From a virus, in the IMG/VR virus record IMGVR_UViG_3300013004_000069, positions 1-44,787 of that record: a stretch of DNA of 44,787 nucleotides; one strand, written 5' to 3'. The notes beneath the pieces are model-generated. The model saw only the letters and a list, made by a program, of their open reading frames with translations, was not told where the DNA came from and made no database searches. Positions within the stretch are counted from its first letter, which is position 1. Each line of letters starts with the position of its first letter. Position numbers and translations under genes: made by a program. Of this stretch, positions 15,262-22,706 are shown piece after piece.

Positions 15262-17979
15262 ATGATTACACCTGAAGAAATCGAAAGTTTCTTAAACGGA
15301 AACGACCCCGAAGAGCACATCGTTGCCATAGAATATGATTGGGCAACAGAAAACATTTTCAAAATCAAAGAAATCCCTGGAAAAGGGAAAGAAATTAGAA
15401 AAGATACATTCACCCCATTTGCTTGGGTTGGTGACCTCCACGGACTTAACTTTTACAAATCATCCAAAGGACTTCAAAAAGAAGCAATGACCAAACACGG
15501 AATCCTAATTGAGAAATTGGATACTGGTGGAAATGAACGATTAGAAAAAGGTCTAAAGTTTTTGGTTAAATCTTTAAAAGGATATAGAAGTTTAATGCAA
15601 TTCTTCAAAGAAGGAGGAATTGACCCATATGGAGATAATACTAAAGAATACTTCCTTATACCATCACCAGTAGAACAATACCTTATCCAAAAGGAAAAAA
15701 GATTGTTTAAGGGTTATGAAGAATACAATGACATTACAAGATTAGGATTCGACTTAGAAACGACCTCTTTAGAACCTAAAGATGGTCGAATCTTTATGAT
15801 TGGAATCAAAACAAATAAAGGACTACAAAAAGTAATCGAATGTGCCAATGAAGACCAAGAACGAGCTGGTATTGTTGAGTTCTTTAGAACAATAGATGAA
15901 GTTAAACCATCAATCATTGGTGGATACAATTCATTCAACTTCGACTGGTATTGGATTATGGAAAGATGTAAAGCTCTACATTTGGATATCAAAAAGATAT
16001 GCAAAACTTTACATCCAGAATATAATATGAAACAAACCAAGGGTATGTTAAAACTTGCTAATGAAGTTGAGGAATATACACAGATTGGAATGTGGGGATA
16101 TAATGTTATTGATATTCTACACTCCGTTAGAAGAGCACAAGCAATCAACTCAAACATCAAATCCGCTGGTCTTAAATATATTACCCAATACATCAATGCT
16201 GAAGCTGAAGACCGAGTTTATATTGGACATACTGATATCGGTTCAATGTACGCCAAGAAAGAAGAGTATTGGTTAAATGTTAAGAATGGTAAATACAAAA
16301 AGGCCGACAAACCTGAATACAACGACTTGGATAAAAAATATCCTGGTATCTATATCAAAACAACTGGTGATAATATTGTTGAACGATACTTGGATGATGA
16401 CTTGGAAGAAACCTTGAAGGTGGATGATGAGTTTAATCAAGGAACATTTATGTTGGCATCGATGATTCCAACAACATATGAAAGAGTTTCCACCATGGGG
16501 ACAGCCACTTTGTGGAAGATGCTTATGATGGCTTGGTCTTATAAGTATAAATTGGCCATCCCCCAAAAAGAACAAAAGAAAGATTTTGTTGGTGGATTAT
16601 CAAGATTGTTAAGAGTGGGTTATTCGAAGGATGTATTAAAACTTGACTACTCATCTCTTTATCCATCTATTCAATTAGTACACGATGTTTTCCCTGATTG
16701 TGATATTATGGGGGCTATGAAAGGTATGTTGTCTTATTTTAGAAGTGCTCGTATCAAATACAAGAACTTAGCAGCTGAATGGTATGACAAGGATAAGAAA
16801 AAATCATTGTCCTACGATAGAAAACAATTACCCATTAAGATTTTTATCAACTCAATGTTTGGTGCTTTATCAGCTCCACAAGTGTTTGCTTGGGGTGATA
16901 TGTATATGGGTGAACAGATTACTTGTACAGGAAGACAATATCTTCGTCAAATGTTAAAGTTCTTTATGAAGAGGGGTTATACTGCGTTGGTATGTGATAC
17001 GGATGGTATGAACTTCTCATTACCTGAAGGTGGTGTTGATGATAGAGTTTATATTGGTAAAGGTCTTAATTGGAAAGTTAAGAAAGGAAAAGAATATAAA
17101 GGTTATGATGCTGATGTTGCTGAGTTCAACGACACCTTTATGAAGGGTGAAATGGCATTAGATTGTGATGGAACTTGGAAATCTTGTATTAATCTTGCTC
17201 GTAAGAATTATGCAACGATGGAACATAATGGTAAAATCAAATTGACTGGTAACTCAATCAAATCCAAAAAACTTCCATTATACATTGAGGAATATTTGGA
17301 TAAAGCAATTAGATTATTATTGGAAGGTGAGGGACAGAAGTTTGTTGAATGGTATTATGAATACTTAACTAAAATCTATAACAAAGAAATCCCCCTTCTT
17401 AAAATTGCACAAAGAGCAAAAGTTAAGTTGAGTATTAAGGATTATATTGAGAGGTCAAAACAAACAACCAAATCAGGTGGTGCCATGTCTAGAATGGCGC
17501 ATATGGAACTGGCTATTAAACACAATCTAAAGGTGAATCTTGGTGAGGTGATTTATTATGTTAATAATGGTGTCAAAGCAAGTCACGGAGATGTTCAAAA
17601 GAAGAAAGATGAAGTGGTATTAAATTGTTATATGTTAAATCCAAATGACATTGAGAATAATCCTGATATGTTGGGTGATTATAATGTAGCAAGAGCAATA
17701 ACAACTTTCAATAATCGTATTGAACCTTTATTAGTTGTATTCAAACAAGAAGTTAGAGATACTTTAATTATTGATAACCCTGAGAAAAGACAATTCTATA
17801 CACAACAACAATGTGAACTAATTAATGGAGTACCATTTGAAGAAAAAGACCAAGATAGAATCAAAGAGGATTTGTTAGATTTAGAACCAAAAGAAATAGA
17901 GTATTGGAACAAAAGAGGAATTGACCCCAACTATATTTACGATTTGGCTGAAGAAGGATGGGAACAATATATTGATTAA
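15262..17979 (+). CDS. 43: Family B DNA polymerase, T4 gp43-like
   Basis: 905 residues, close to T4/RB69 gp43 (about 900). The 3'-5' exonuclease motifs are intact: Exo I FDLETTSLEP (Asp164, Glu166), Exo II YNSFNFD (222-228, Asp228) and an Exo III region around NVIDILH (281-287). The polymerase motifs are motif A LDYSSLYPSI (Asp462), motif B KIFINSMFGALSAP (about 526-539) and motif C VCDTDGMNF (Asp579, Asp581). All catalytic carboxylates are present, so it should be an active proofreading replicase. It has its own TATTTAT-type promoter and a hairpin leader. Polymerase sits among structural genes here instead of next to a visible replication cluster, although an SNF2-like helicase is encoded 5 kb away on the other strand. 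Confidence 0.95.
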   Translation: MITPEEIESFLNGNDPEEHIVAIEYDWATENIFKIKEIPGKGKEIRKDTFTPFAWVGDLHGLNFYKSSKGLQKEAMTKHGILIEKLDTGGNERLEKGLKFLVKSLKGYRSLMQFFKEGGIDPYGDNTKEYFLIPSPVEQYLIQKEKRLFKGYEEYNDITRLGFDLETTSLEPKDGRIFMIGIKTNKGLQKVIECANEDQERAGIVEFFRTIDEVKPSIIGGYNSFNFDWYWIMERCKALHLDIKKICKTLHPEYNMKQTKGMLKLANEVEEYTQIGMWGYNVIDILHSVRRAQAINSNIKSAGLKYITQYINAEAEDRVYIGHTDIGSMYAKKEEYWLNVKNGKYKKADKPEYNDLDKKYPGIYIKTTGDNIVERYLDDDLEETLKVDDEFNQGTFMLASMIPTTYERVSTMGTATLWKMLMMAWSYKYKLAIPQKEQKKDFVGGLSRLLRVGYSKDVLKLDYSSLYPSIQLVHDVFPDCDIMGAMKGMLSYFRSARIKYKNLAAEWYDKDKKKSLSYDRKQLPIKIFINSMFGALSAPQVFAWGDMYMGEQITCTGRQYLRQMLKFFMKRGYTALVCDTDGMNFSLPEGGVDDRVYIGKGLNWKVKKGKEYKGYDADVAEFNDTFMKGEMALDCDGTWKSCINLARKNYATMEHNGKIKLTGNSIKSKKLPLYIEEYLDKAIRLLLEGEGQKFVEWYYEYLTKIYNKEIPLLKIAQRAKVKLSIKDYIERSKQTTKSGGAMSRMAHMELAIKHNLKVNLGEVIYYVNNGVKASHGDVQKKKDEVVLNCYMLNPNDIENNPDMLGDYNVARAITTFNNRIEPLLVVFKQEVRDTLIIDNPEKRQFYTQQQCELINGVPFEEKDQDRIKEDLLDLEPKEIEYWNKRGIDPNYIYDLAEEGWEQYID

Positions 17980-17981
17980 AC

Positions 17982-17988
17982 TATTTAT
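17982..17988 (+). promoter_or_regulatory. TATTTAT element before the lipoprotein gene
   Basis: TATTTATA starting 2 bases after the polymerase stop and ending 11 bases before the ATG at 18000; it would give the small lipoprotein its own transcript. Confidence 0.4.
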
Positions 17989-17999
17989 AAAAAAAACTT

Positions 18000-18170
18000 A
18001 TGAAAAAACTTATCTTTTTAATTTTAGTAATTTTAACGATTGGGTTAACATCTTGTGGTAATCCAGTTTACAAAAAAAGAAAAAAATGTACAGGAAATGG
18101 TAGTTGGTATGGAAATAGAAACTTGGGTGAAAAGACACCAACACAACAAAACACTTATGTAATGAAGTAA
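18000..18170 (+). CDS. Small phage-encoded lipoprotein, 56 residues
   Basis: ATG at 18000, TAA at 18168-18170. The N-terminus MKKLIFLILVILTIGLTSCG is a textbook type II signal: two lysines, a hydrophobic core and a lipobox L-T-S-C with Cys19 as the lipidated residue. The mature part is only 38 residues, strongly basic at its start (YKKRKK), with a further Cys30 and a GNGSWYGNRN segment. It lacks the acidic run near the lipidated Cys that directs lipoproteins to the cell surface in Bacteroidetes, so a periplasm-facing location is more likely. Small phage lipoproteins of other systems (for example T5 Llp) block superinfection; that role is a guess here. The gene has its own promoter element and terminator. 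Confidence 0.75.
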   Translation: MKKLIFLILVILTIGLTSCGNPVYKKRKKCTGNGSWYGNRNLGEKTPTQQNTYVMK

Positions 18171-18171
18171 C

Positions 18172-18207
18172 AAAAAACCCCACTCTTAATAGGTGGGGAT
18201 TTTTTTT
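18172..18207. terminator. Bidirectional intrinsic terminator
   Basis: CCCCAC (18178-18183), 9-base loop, GTGGGG (18193-18198), flanked by AAAAAA on the left and TTTTTTTT on the right. It serves the lipoprotein gene on the plus strand and the convergent gene ending at 18209 on the minus strand. Confidence 0.85.
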
Positions 18208-18208
18208 A

Positions 18209-18487
18209 TTAAAACTTTGTCTCTAAGTACGATAATGCTCGGGATACTTTAACCCAATCTTTTTTTCTGATACCTTGTTCAAGCAAATCTATAACGATAT
18301 CAACCTTTTTTGTTATTTTACCTGACAACTCACCCGATGAATCATCCAATTGTACATCTTCATCATCACCAAGTCTTGAGTACAATTTGTCTATTTCTGA
18401 ATGACCATAAACTCGTTCAAGTTCAGTAACAACTTTCTTAGTTAGTTTTGATAAATCTTTTTCTGTTATTTTTACTACTTTTTTCAT
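18209..18487 (-). CDS. Hypothetical protein, 92 residues
   Basis: It begins MKKVVKITEKDLSKLTKKVV, a lysine-rich amphipathic N-terminal helix of the kind (K(I/L)TExDL...KKV) often seen on proteins of uncultured Bacteroidetes phages; the recurrence is from memory, not from a search. An acidic centre (GDDEDVQLDDSSGE) leads to a second helix (KKVDIVIDLLEQGIRKKDWVKVSRALSYLE). It has no Cys or Trp cluster, signal or membrane segment. It is transcribed alone between its own TATTTAT element and a bidirectional terminator. A small virion or scaffold-related protein is possible because it follows the neck gene, but function is unknown. Confidence 0.65.
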   Translation of the reverse strand: MKKVVKITEKDLSKLTKKVVTELERVYGHSEIDKLYSRLGDDEDVQLDDSSGELSGKITKKVDIVIDLLEQGIRKKDWVKVSRALSYLETKF

Positions 18488-18500
18488 AATCTTTTTATTT

Positions 18501-18508
18501 GATAAATA
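18501..18508 (-). promoter_or_regulatory. TATTTAT element before the 92-residue protein
   Basis: Minus-strand TATTTATC, 13 bases before the ATG at 18487 and just past the terminator of the upstream gene, a layout expected for a separate promoter. Confidence 0.4.
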
Positions 18509-18518
18509 TGTTAATAAT

Positions 18519-18547
18519 AAAAACCCCCATCCTTAAAGGTGGGGTTT
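18519..18547 (-). terminator. Intrinsic terminator after the 119-residue gene
   Basis: On the minus strand AAACCCC pairs with GGGGTTT (with further imperfect pairing inside), followed by TTTTTATTATT. It lies directly after the stop at 18553. Confidence 0.75.
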
Positions 18548-18552
18548 AGTTT

Positions 18553-18912
18553 TTATTCTAACTTCATACCATCGGAGGATATTATGTACCAATTACCCTC
18601 AACATATTCTAATTCTACACAAGCCCCATTATCAATTTCGATTTCCTCATATTGGTCATCAATTAAAGAATATTTGGGTACAATATTTGTTTTTGTAAGA
18701 ACTTTTATTTTAATGGATTCTGTTGTATAACCATCTAAAGTAATTGTACAATTATCGACATCTTTTACAACTAAAAGATATTCCCCATTTGTTGTATAGG
18801 TTGGGGTATTAACTACCTTTTTGATTTTGGTCGAAACTGATTGACCATAACGAATTGTTTTTGACACTTCCCCGAATTGTTTTCTGACTAGTTCTGAATT
18901 TATTGTTGTCAT
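18553..18912 (-). CDS. Probable small virion protein downstream of the neck gene
   Basis: 119 residues. The N-terminal helix (MTTINSELVRKQFGEVSKTI) is followed by mostly beta segments: GEYLLVVKDVDNCTITLDGY, ESIKIKVLTKTNIVP, CVELEYVEGNWYIISSDG. The final hairpin with a conserved-looking G-N-W-Y resembles the end of small phage head or tail decoration proteins, but I cannot name a family. It starts 8 bases after the stop of the gp13-like neck gene and has no promoter element of its own, so the two are probably co-transcribed and functionally linked. The transcript ends at the hairpin 18519-18547. Confidence 0.6.
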   Translation of the reverse strand: MTTINSELVRKQFGEVSKTIRYGQSVSTKIKKVVNTPTYTTNGEYLLVVKDVDNCTITLDGYTTESIKIKVLTKTNIVPKYSLIDDQYEEIEIDNGACVELEYVEGNWYIISSDGMKLE

Positions 18913-18920
18913 AATTATAA

Positions 18921-20042
18921 TTAAATTACATAAATTTGTCTTGGTAAAGCAGTAAGTTTTTTTACTTTATTTAAGTTTTCAGCTATTAATGCTTCTCTTT
19001 CCATAACCTTTTCAGGTTTTAATCTTGTTAATTTACCTTCAGCACCAATTAATTCCTCTCTCAATTTGTCTTTTTCGTCCTTAGCTTCAGTTTGTAAAGT
19101 TTGATATTCTAATGTAAGTTCGGCATCAGGTGTTTTGAGTGCACCACTAAACTTACCTCTAACTCTAGACAAGGCCTCTTTAGCATAAGCAAAAAACCAT
19201 TTACGAACCCATATTTGGGCAGGATTATTTAAATCAATCCAACTAATCTTTTCTAGTGGAACATCAGATGGTAATCTAATTATATCAGGATTTTTCTTTA
19301 AACAATCATCTCTGTCTGCACCATCAACTTCATAATACCAATACCAAACTTTACCTCTCATTAAAGTTGCATTACCGAAGTCAAATTTACCACCTGGTGT
19401 TTGCATTAAATGGATTGCTTTTTTACCTTCAGGTAAAGCCGTTACTCTGTATGTTAAGTCACCTGCAATAATTCTTCTTTGAATATTAATTTCTTGCATT
19501 CTTAATAACATATCGAATGCTGGCATCATAAAGTATGAACCTGAGTAACCCATTTGAGAATAACCCGCGGGGCCACCTAAACCAACACCACCCAAAGCAC
19601 CAAATGTCCAAGGGTCAAATAGTAAGTTATTAAGTTCTGATGGTGTAAACCATAATAGCTCATTTAATTCACGACCTGCTGGTATCTCATAAATTTGTTG
19701 ACCAGGTACAAGTTGTATATAGTCCTTTTTCATTACAGAATCTCCACCTGCTTGTAAACCAACAATTTTAGAATAAGCATAAGTATATCTTTCCTCGAAC
19801 TTTAAATCTTTAGTTATGAATGCTTTGGTTAAAGATTCAGTATCTAAGTTTAAGTTATATAGTGAAGTCCATTGTGATTCAATTAACCAATCTTGTACGT
19901 ATTGAGCATAATCCTCAATAGATAGTTCTAATAAAGAATCTAACATTTCATCTTCCAATTCCACAGCCCTTAGTGGTGCACCTAAAAGATGTCTCAATTT
20001 AGTGTAAAGTTGGGTTCTATCTGGTTCAGGAATTATAGACAT
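18921..20042 (-). CDS. Neck protein, gp13-like
   Basis: 373 residues. The start LYTKLRHLLGAPLRAVELEDEMLDSLLELSIEDYAQY is the pattern seen in T4-like neck proteins (a short helix, LGAP, then an acidic helical segment). Near the end, WVRKWFFAYAKEALSRVRGKFSG followed by a charged helical stretch (TLQTEAKDEKDKLREELIGAEGKL) is also typical of these proteins. T4 gp13 is 309 residues; this one has extra central loops, including a Gly-rich segment (GALGGVGLGGPAGYSQMGYSG). Neck proteins cap the filled head and join it to the tail. Its usual partner gp14 is encoded divergently 4.5 kb away (24521), separated by helicase and dismutase genes. Promoter block at 20045-20064. Confidence 0.6.
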   Translation of the reverse strand: MSIIPEPDRTQLYTKLRHLLGAPLRAVELEDEMLDSLLELSIEDYAQYVQDWLIESQWTSLYNLNLDTESLTKAFITKDLKFEERYTYAYSKIVGLQAGGDSVMKKDYIQLVPGQQIYEIPAGRELNELLWFTPSELNNLLFDPWTFGALGGVGLGGPAGYSQMGYSGSYFMMPAFDMLLRMQEINIQRRIIAGDLTYRVTALPEGKKAIHLMQTPGGKFDFGNATLMRGKVWYWYYEVDGADRDDCLKKNPDIIRLPSDVPLEKISWIDLNNPAQIWVRKWFFAYAKEALSRVRGKFSGALKTPDAELTLEYQTLQTEAKDEKDKLREELIGAEGKLTRLKPEKVMEREALIAENLNKVKKLTALPRQIYVI

Positions 20043-20044
20043 AA

Positions 20045-20064
20045 TTAGTTTTTATATATAAATA
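20045..20064 (-). promoter_or_regulatory. 20-base promoter-like block before the neck gene
   Basis: The minus strand reads TATTTATATATAAAAACTAA, identical to plus 14394-14413, and is followed by TT and the ATG at 20042. It starts directly after the stop of the dismutase gene. Confidence 0.55.
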
Positions 20065-22683
20065 TCAATCCAACAAATTAAGTATGTCTTGTTTGAAGTT
20101 TTCGTTGTCAGACAAACTATGGATAATATCTTGTGGTATATTACCACCTAAGTTTCTTATGTTGTACTTACTCCCAAAACGATTAAGTAATGATAATGTT
20201 TCTTTTGTTTTTTCATTACCAACTAAAAAATCAATATATTCTTGTTCTGAGATTATTGGGAAATATATTTTTCCAACCAATCTATTTCCTTCACTTGGTG
20301 TTTTTTGGAAAACTGATTTTTTGAATCTAATCTGTTGTGACCCTTTGGTTTTTGGTGCACCTAAATTACCAGGTTCTAAAGCCAACGATTTAATTCCCTC
20401 TCTGTCAAAATAAAATAAGTCGATGTTAAAATTCTCGTTGGGAACACCGATTAATAATCCATCAATGTCAGGTAGTATGAAATCAACTAAATCCTCAGCA
20501 ATATTTATATAATCGTTGTTACCCGAACTTATTAAAAAACTTAGAAGATTTTCATTTTTTGCTTGTGTAATCAACATTTGTTTGTTTTCATCAGAACCAT
20601 TATAATTCTCGATAAAACTTTGTATATTTCCTTTTGCTGATTTCAATACAGGACTTTCACTTAAATTTCTTACTATTTTTATAGATATTTTTTTTCCATC
20701 TTTTGTAATCAAATCATATGGAGAATTAATGTCTTCAGAAATATCTCCATCAATTAAACCGGAAATTAAACCTTCAAAATCTAAACCTCTCGTTCTACTT
20801 CTATAAAATCTATAATAGTAGTTATTGAACCTATATTTATTTCTGTCCGAAACTGTTGATAAGTTTAAATTAAATAAAGAATCAATTGTTCTACTAAAAT
20901 TTAACTTACCACGACTTATTTCAGCTGTTACAATATTATTAATTGCTTCTTTAGCCGCATTCATTTCAGTGGGAATAGGTCTTAACTTTTGTAATTCTCT
21001 TTTAATGATACTATTAATATCTAACTGATTATTATTAATCTTAATGTCCTCGGATATTAAAAAATTCATTATTTGAGCTTGTTCTTTAGTTATTATTATT
21101 GTTGAGTTCATATTTTCAGTAATGTTAATTTTTTTTAATTTTAAAAATTGGGATTGGAATTTTTTATTTTTTGAATTAAAAACGTAAGAATATCTTTCTT
21201 TTGATTGTGTTCCACCATCCTCAATATCAACCTCATTAAAATCAAAAAATATATAGTTATTTTTATCATCAACAAATGCAAAAATTTGAATATTATTTGT
21301 ATTATATACATTTTTACTTTTGAAGATATAGATAGTATTACCTTGTTTGTCCCTCGTTTCATATAAATCCGTAGTTGGTTTAACCTGAACGTATTTACTT
21401 ACACCATCTTCGGTTACAAACATATCTTGTCCTTTATACTTGTCCCTTGTATCACCATCACAAAATTGTGTTATTTGTGAATTTTTGTTTTTAGTGTTGA
21501 ATATTTCAATCGCAATTTTTTCCCTTTCAATACCTCTATCCAAAGTTCCTTTTTTTGTTTTTGGATTTAAAACTATATTTGCCAAACTATTGGTAAACTT
21601 TCCCTCATCACCAAACAGAGTTTTTCCCATAATATTAAACCAAGTTTCCAAATCATAGTTTTTACTATTATATTTTTCATAAAACTCTAATATCTTATCA
21701 CTAATTCGAGTGTTAGCATCAAACCAATTAACAACCGACCATTCACCAGTTCCACCCCTTTGACTTACAGCATATTTTCCACCAATAACACCATAGTTTG
21801 TTTTACATAACTCAGTTTGGATTTTACCATAACAAGGTGATTCAATACGAGTATCAGGATTGTAATCCCTAATAATTTCAGGTGAACATTTTGGATAAAC
21901 TTTCTTCAATATTGTTTGAACAAAAATAGGATTTAGTCTTCCGTTTGGGTTTAATACCTCAACTTCTTCTTTGATTAATTTTTTAGTTTTAACTGATTCA
22001 GTTAACTTAGTTTTCTTTTTATCTGTATATAATTTATTAACAAACTCCCAATTGACAACATCCCAAAAATTTTCAATATATTCATCTCTTTTGTTTTGAT
22101 ATTTGAGATAATATGCGTGTTCCCATACATCAAGACCAAGAATAGGAAATCCACCCCCATCAACTATGTTCATTAGTGGATTGTCTTGGTTGGGTGTTGA
22201 CATAATTTTAAGTCTGTTGTTTTTTGTCAATATTAACCAACACCAACCTGAACCAAATCTATCCTTTGCTATTTCGGTGAATTCTTTTTTGAATGTATTA
22301 ATTGAACCGAAATCTTTAATAATTTTGTTTTTTATCTCAGTTGGTATTTCTTGTTTTTTTGGGGACAACATTTTCCAAAATAAAGCATGATTAAAAGCAC
22401 CACCAGCATTATTCCTTATTGTTTTATTATACTTCGAAATGGATTTAATAATGTTCTCCAATTCAACATCACCATAGTTCTTTTTAGATAAGGCTTTATT
22501 CAATTTATCAACATAACCTTTATAATGTTTGTTGTAATGTATATCCATCGTTTTTCCATCGATGAAACTACTAATTGAACGATATCCAAATGGTAATTTA
22601 TCAATACCAATTTTTTTTGCTTCAGATAATATATCTTCTTTAGTTAATATTATTTCTTTAAGTAAATTTGCTGCTCTTTCCAT
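20065..22683 (-). CDS. Fe/Mn superoxide dismutase fused to nuclease-like domains
   Basis: 872 residues from the ATG at 22683; an in-frame ATG at 22701 would add MRYLYL but runs through a TATTTAT element, so the shorter start is preferred. Residues about 28-220 are a complete Fe/Mn superoxide dismutase: metal ligands His49 (MDIHYNKHY), His99 (FNHALFW), Asp185 and His189 (LDVWEHAYYLKYQNKR), second-shell Tyr57, and Gln166 in STPNQDNPLM, the Mn-type position. After a basic linker with a Cys-containing segment (about 225-300), two regions look like PD-(D/E)XK nuclease cores: Glu388, Asp420 and Gln433-x-Lys435 (GQDM...YVQVKP), and Glu637, Asp657 and SIK (PYDLI...ISIKI), the second lacking the usual acidic residue. 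Bacterial dismutases are about 200 residues, so roughly 650 residues are extra. Dismutase: high confidence; nuclease: inference. Confidence 0.8.
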   Translation of the reverse strand: MERAANLLKEIILTKEDILSEAKKIGIDKLPFGYRSISSFIDGKTMDIHYNKHYKGYVDKLNKALSKKNYGDVELENIIKSISKYNKTIRNNAGGAFNHALFWKMLSPKKQEIPTEIKNKIIKDFGSINTFKKEFTEIAKDRFGSGWCWLILTKNNRLKIMSTPNQDNPLMNIVDGGGFPILGLDVWEHAYYLKYQNKRDEYIENFWDVVNWEFVNKLYTDKKKTKLTESVKTKKLIKEEVEVLNPNGRLNPIFVQTILKKVYPKCSPEIIRDYNPDTRIESPCYGKIQTELCKTNYGVIGGKYAVSQRGGTGEWSVVNWFDANTRISDKILEFYEKYNSKNYDLETWFNIMGKTLFGDEGKFTNSLANIVLNPKTKKGTLDRGIEREKIAIEIFNTKNKNSQITQFCDGDTRDKYKGQDMFVTEDGVSKYVQVKPTTDLYETRDKQGNTIYIFKSKNVYNTNNIQIFAFVDDKNNYIFFDFNEVDIEDGGTQSKERYSYVFNSKNKKFQSQFLKLKKINITENMNSTIIITKEQAQIMNFLISEDIKINNNQLDINSIIKRELQKLRPIPTEMNAAKEAINNIVTAEISRGKLNFSRTIDSLFNLNLSTVSDRNKYRFNNYYYRFYRSRTRGLDFEGLISGLIDGDISEDINSPYDLITKDGKKISIKIVRNLSESPVLKSAKGNIQSFIENYNGSDENKQMLITQAKNENLLSFLISSGNNDYINIAEDLVDFILPDIDGLLIGVPNENFNIDLFYFDREGIKSLALEPGNLGAPKTKGSQQIRFKKSVFQKTPSEGNRLVGKIYFPIISEQEYIDFLVGNEKTKETLSLLNRFGSKYNIRNLGGNIPQDIIHSLSDNENFKQDILNLLD

Positions 22684-22688
22684 AAGAT

Positions 22689-22706
22689 ATAAATATCTCA
22701 TAAATA
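22689..22706 (-). promoter_or_regulatory. Double TATTTAT element before the dismutase fusion
   Basis: Two minus-strand TATTTAT copies (22706-22700 and 22695-22689); the nearer ends 5 bases before the ATG at 22683. The upstream copy abuts the helicase stop at 22707. Confidence 0.45.

Noticed and set aside
15714-16196. 160-residue minus-strand frame inside DNA polymerase
   Set aside because: Antisense shadow of exonuclease-domain codons with no regulatory context.
18539-18730. 63-residue plus frame opposite the 119-residue gene
   Set aside because: It begins inside the minus-strand terminator and lies wholly within the opposite gene.
20084-22390. Several plus-strand frames opposite the dismutase fusion
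   Set aside because: The minus frame carries intact dismutase motifs; the plus frames are Ser/Phe/Leu-rich shadows.
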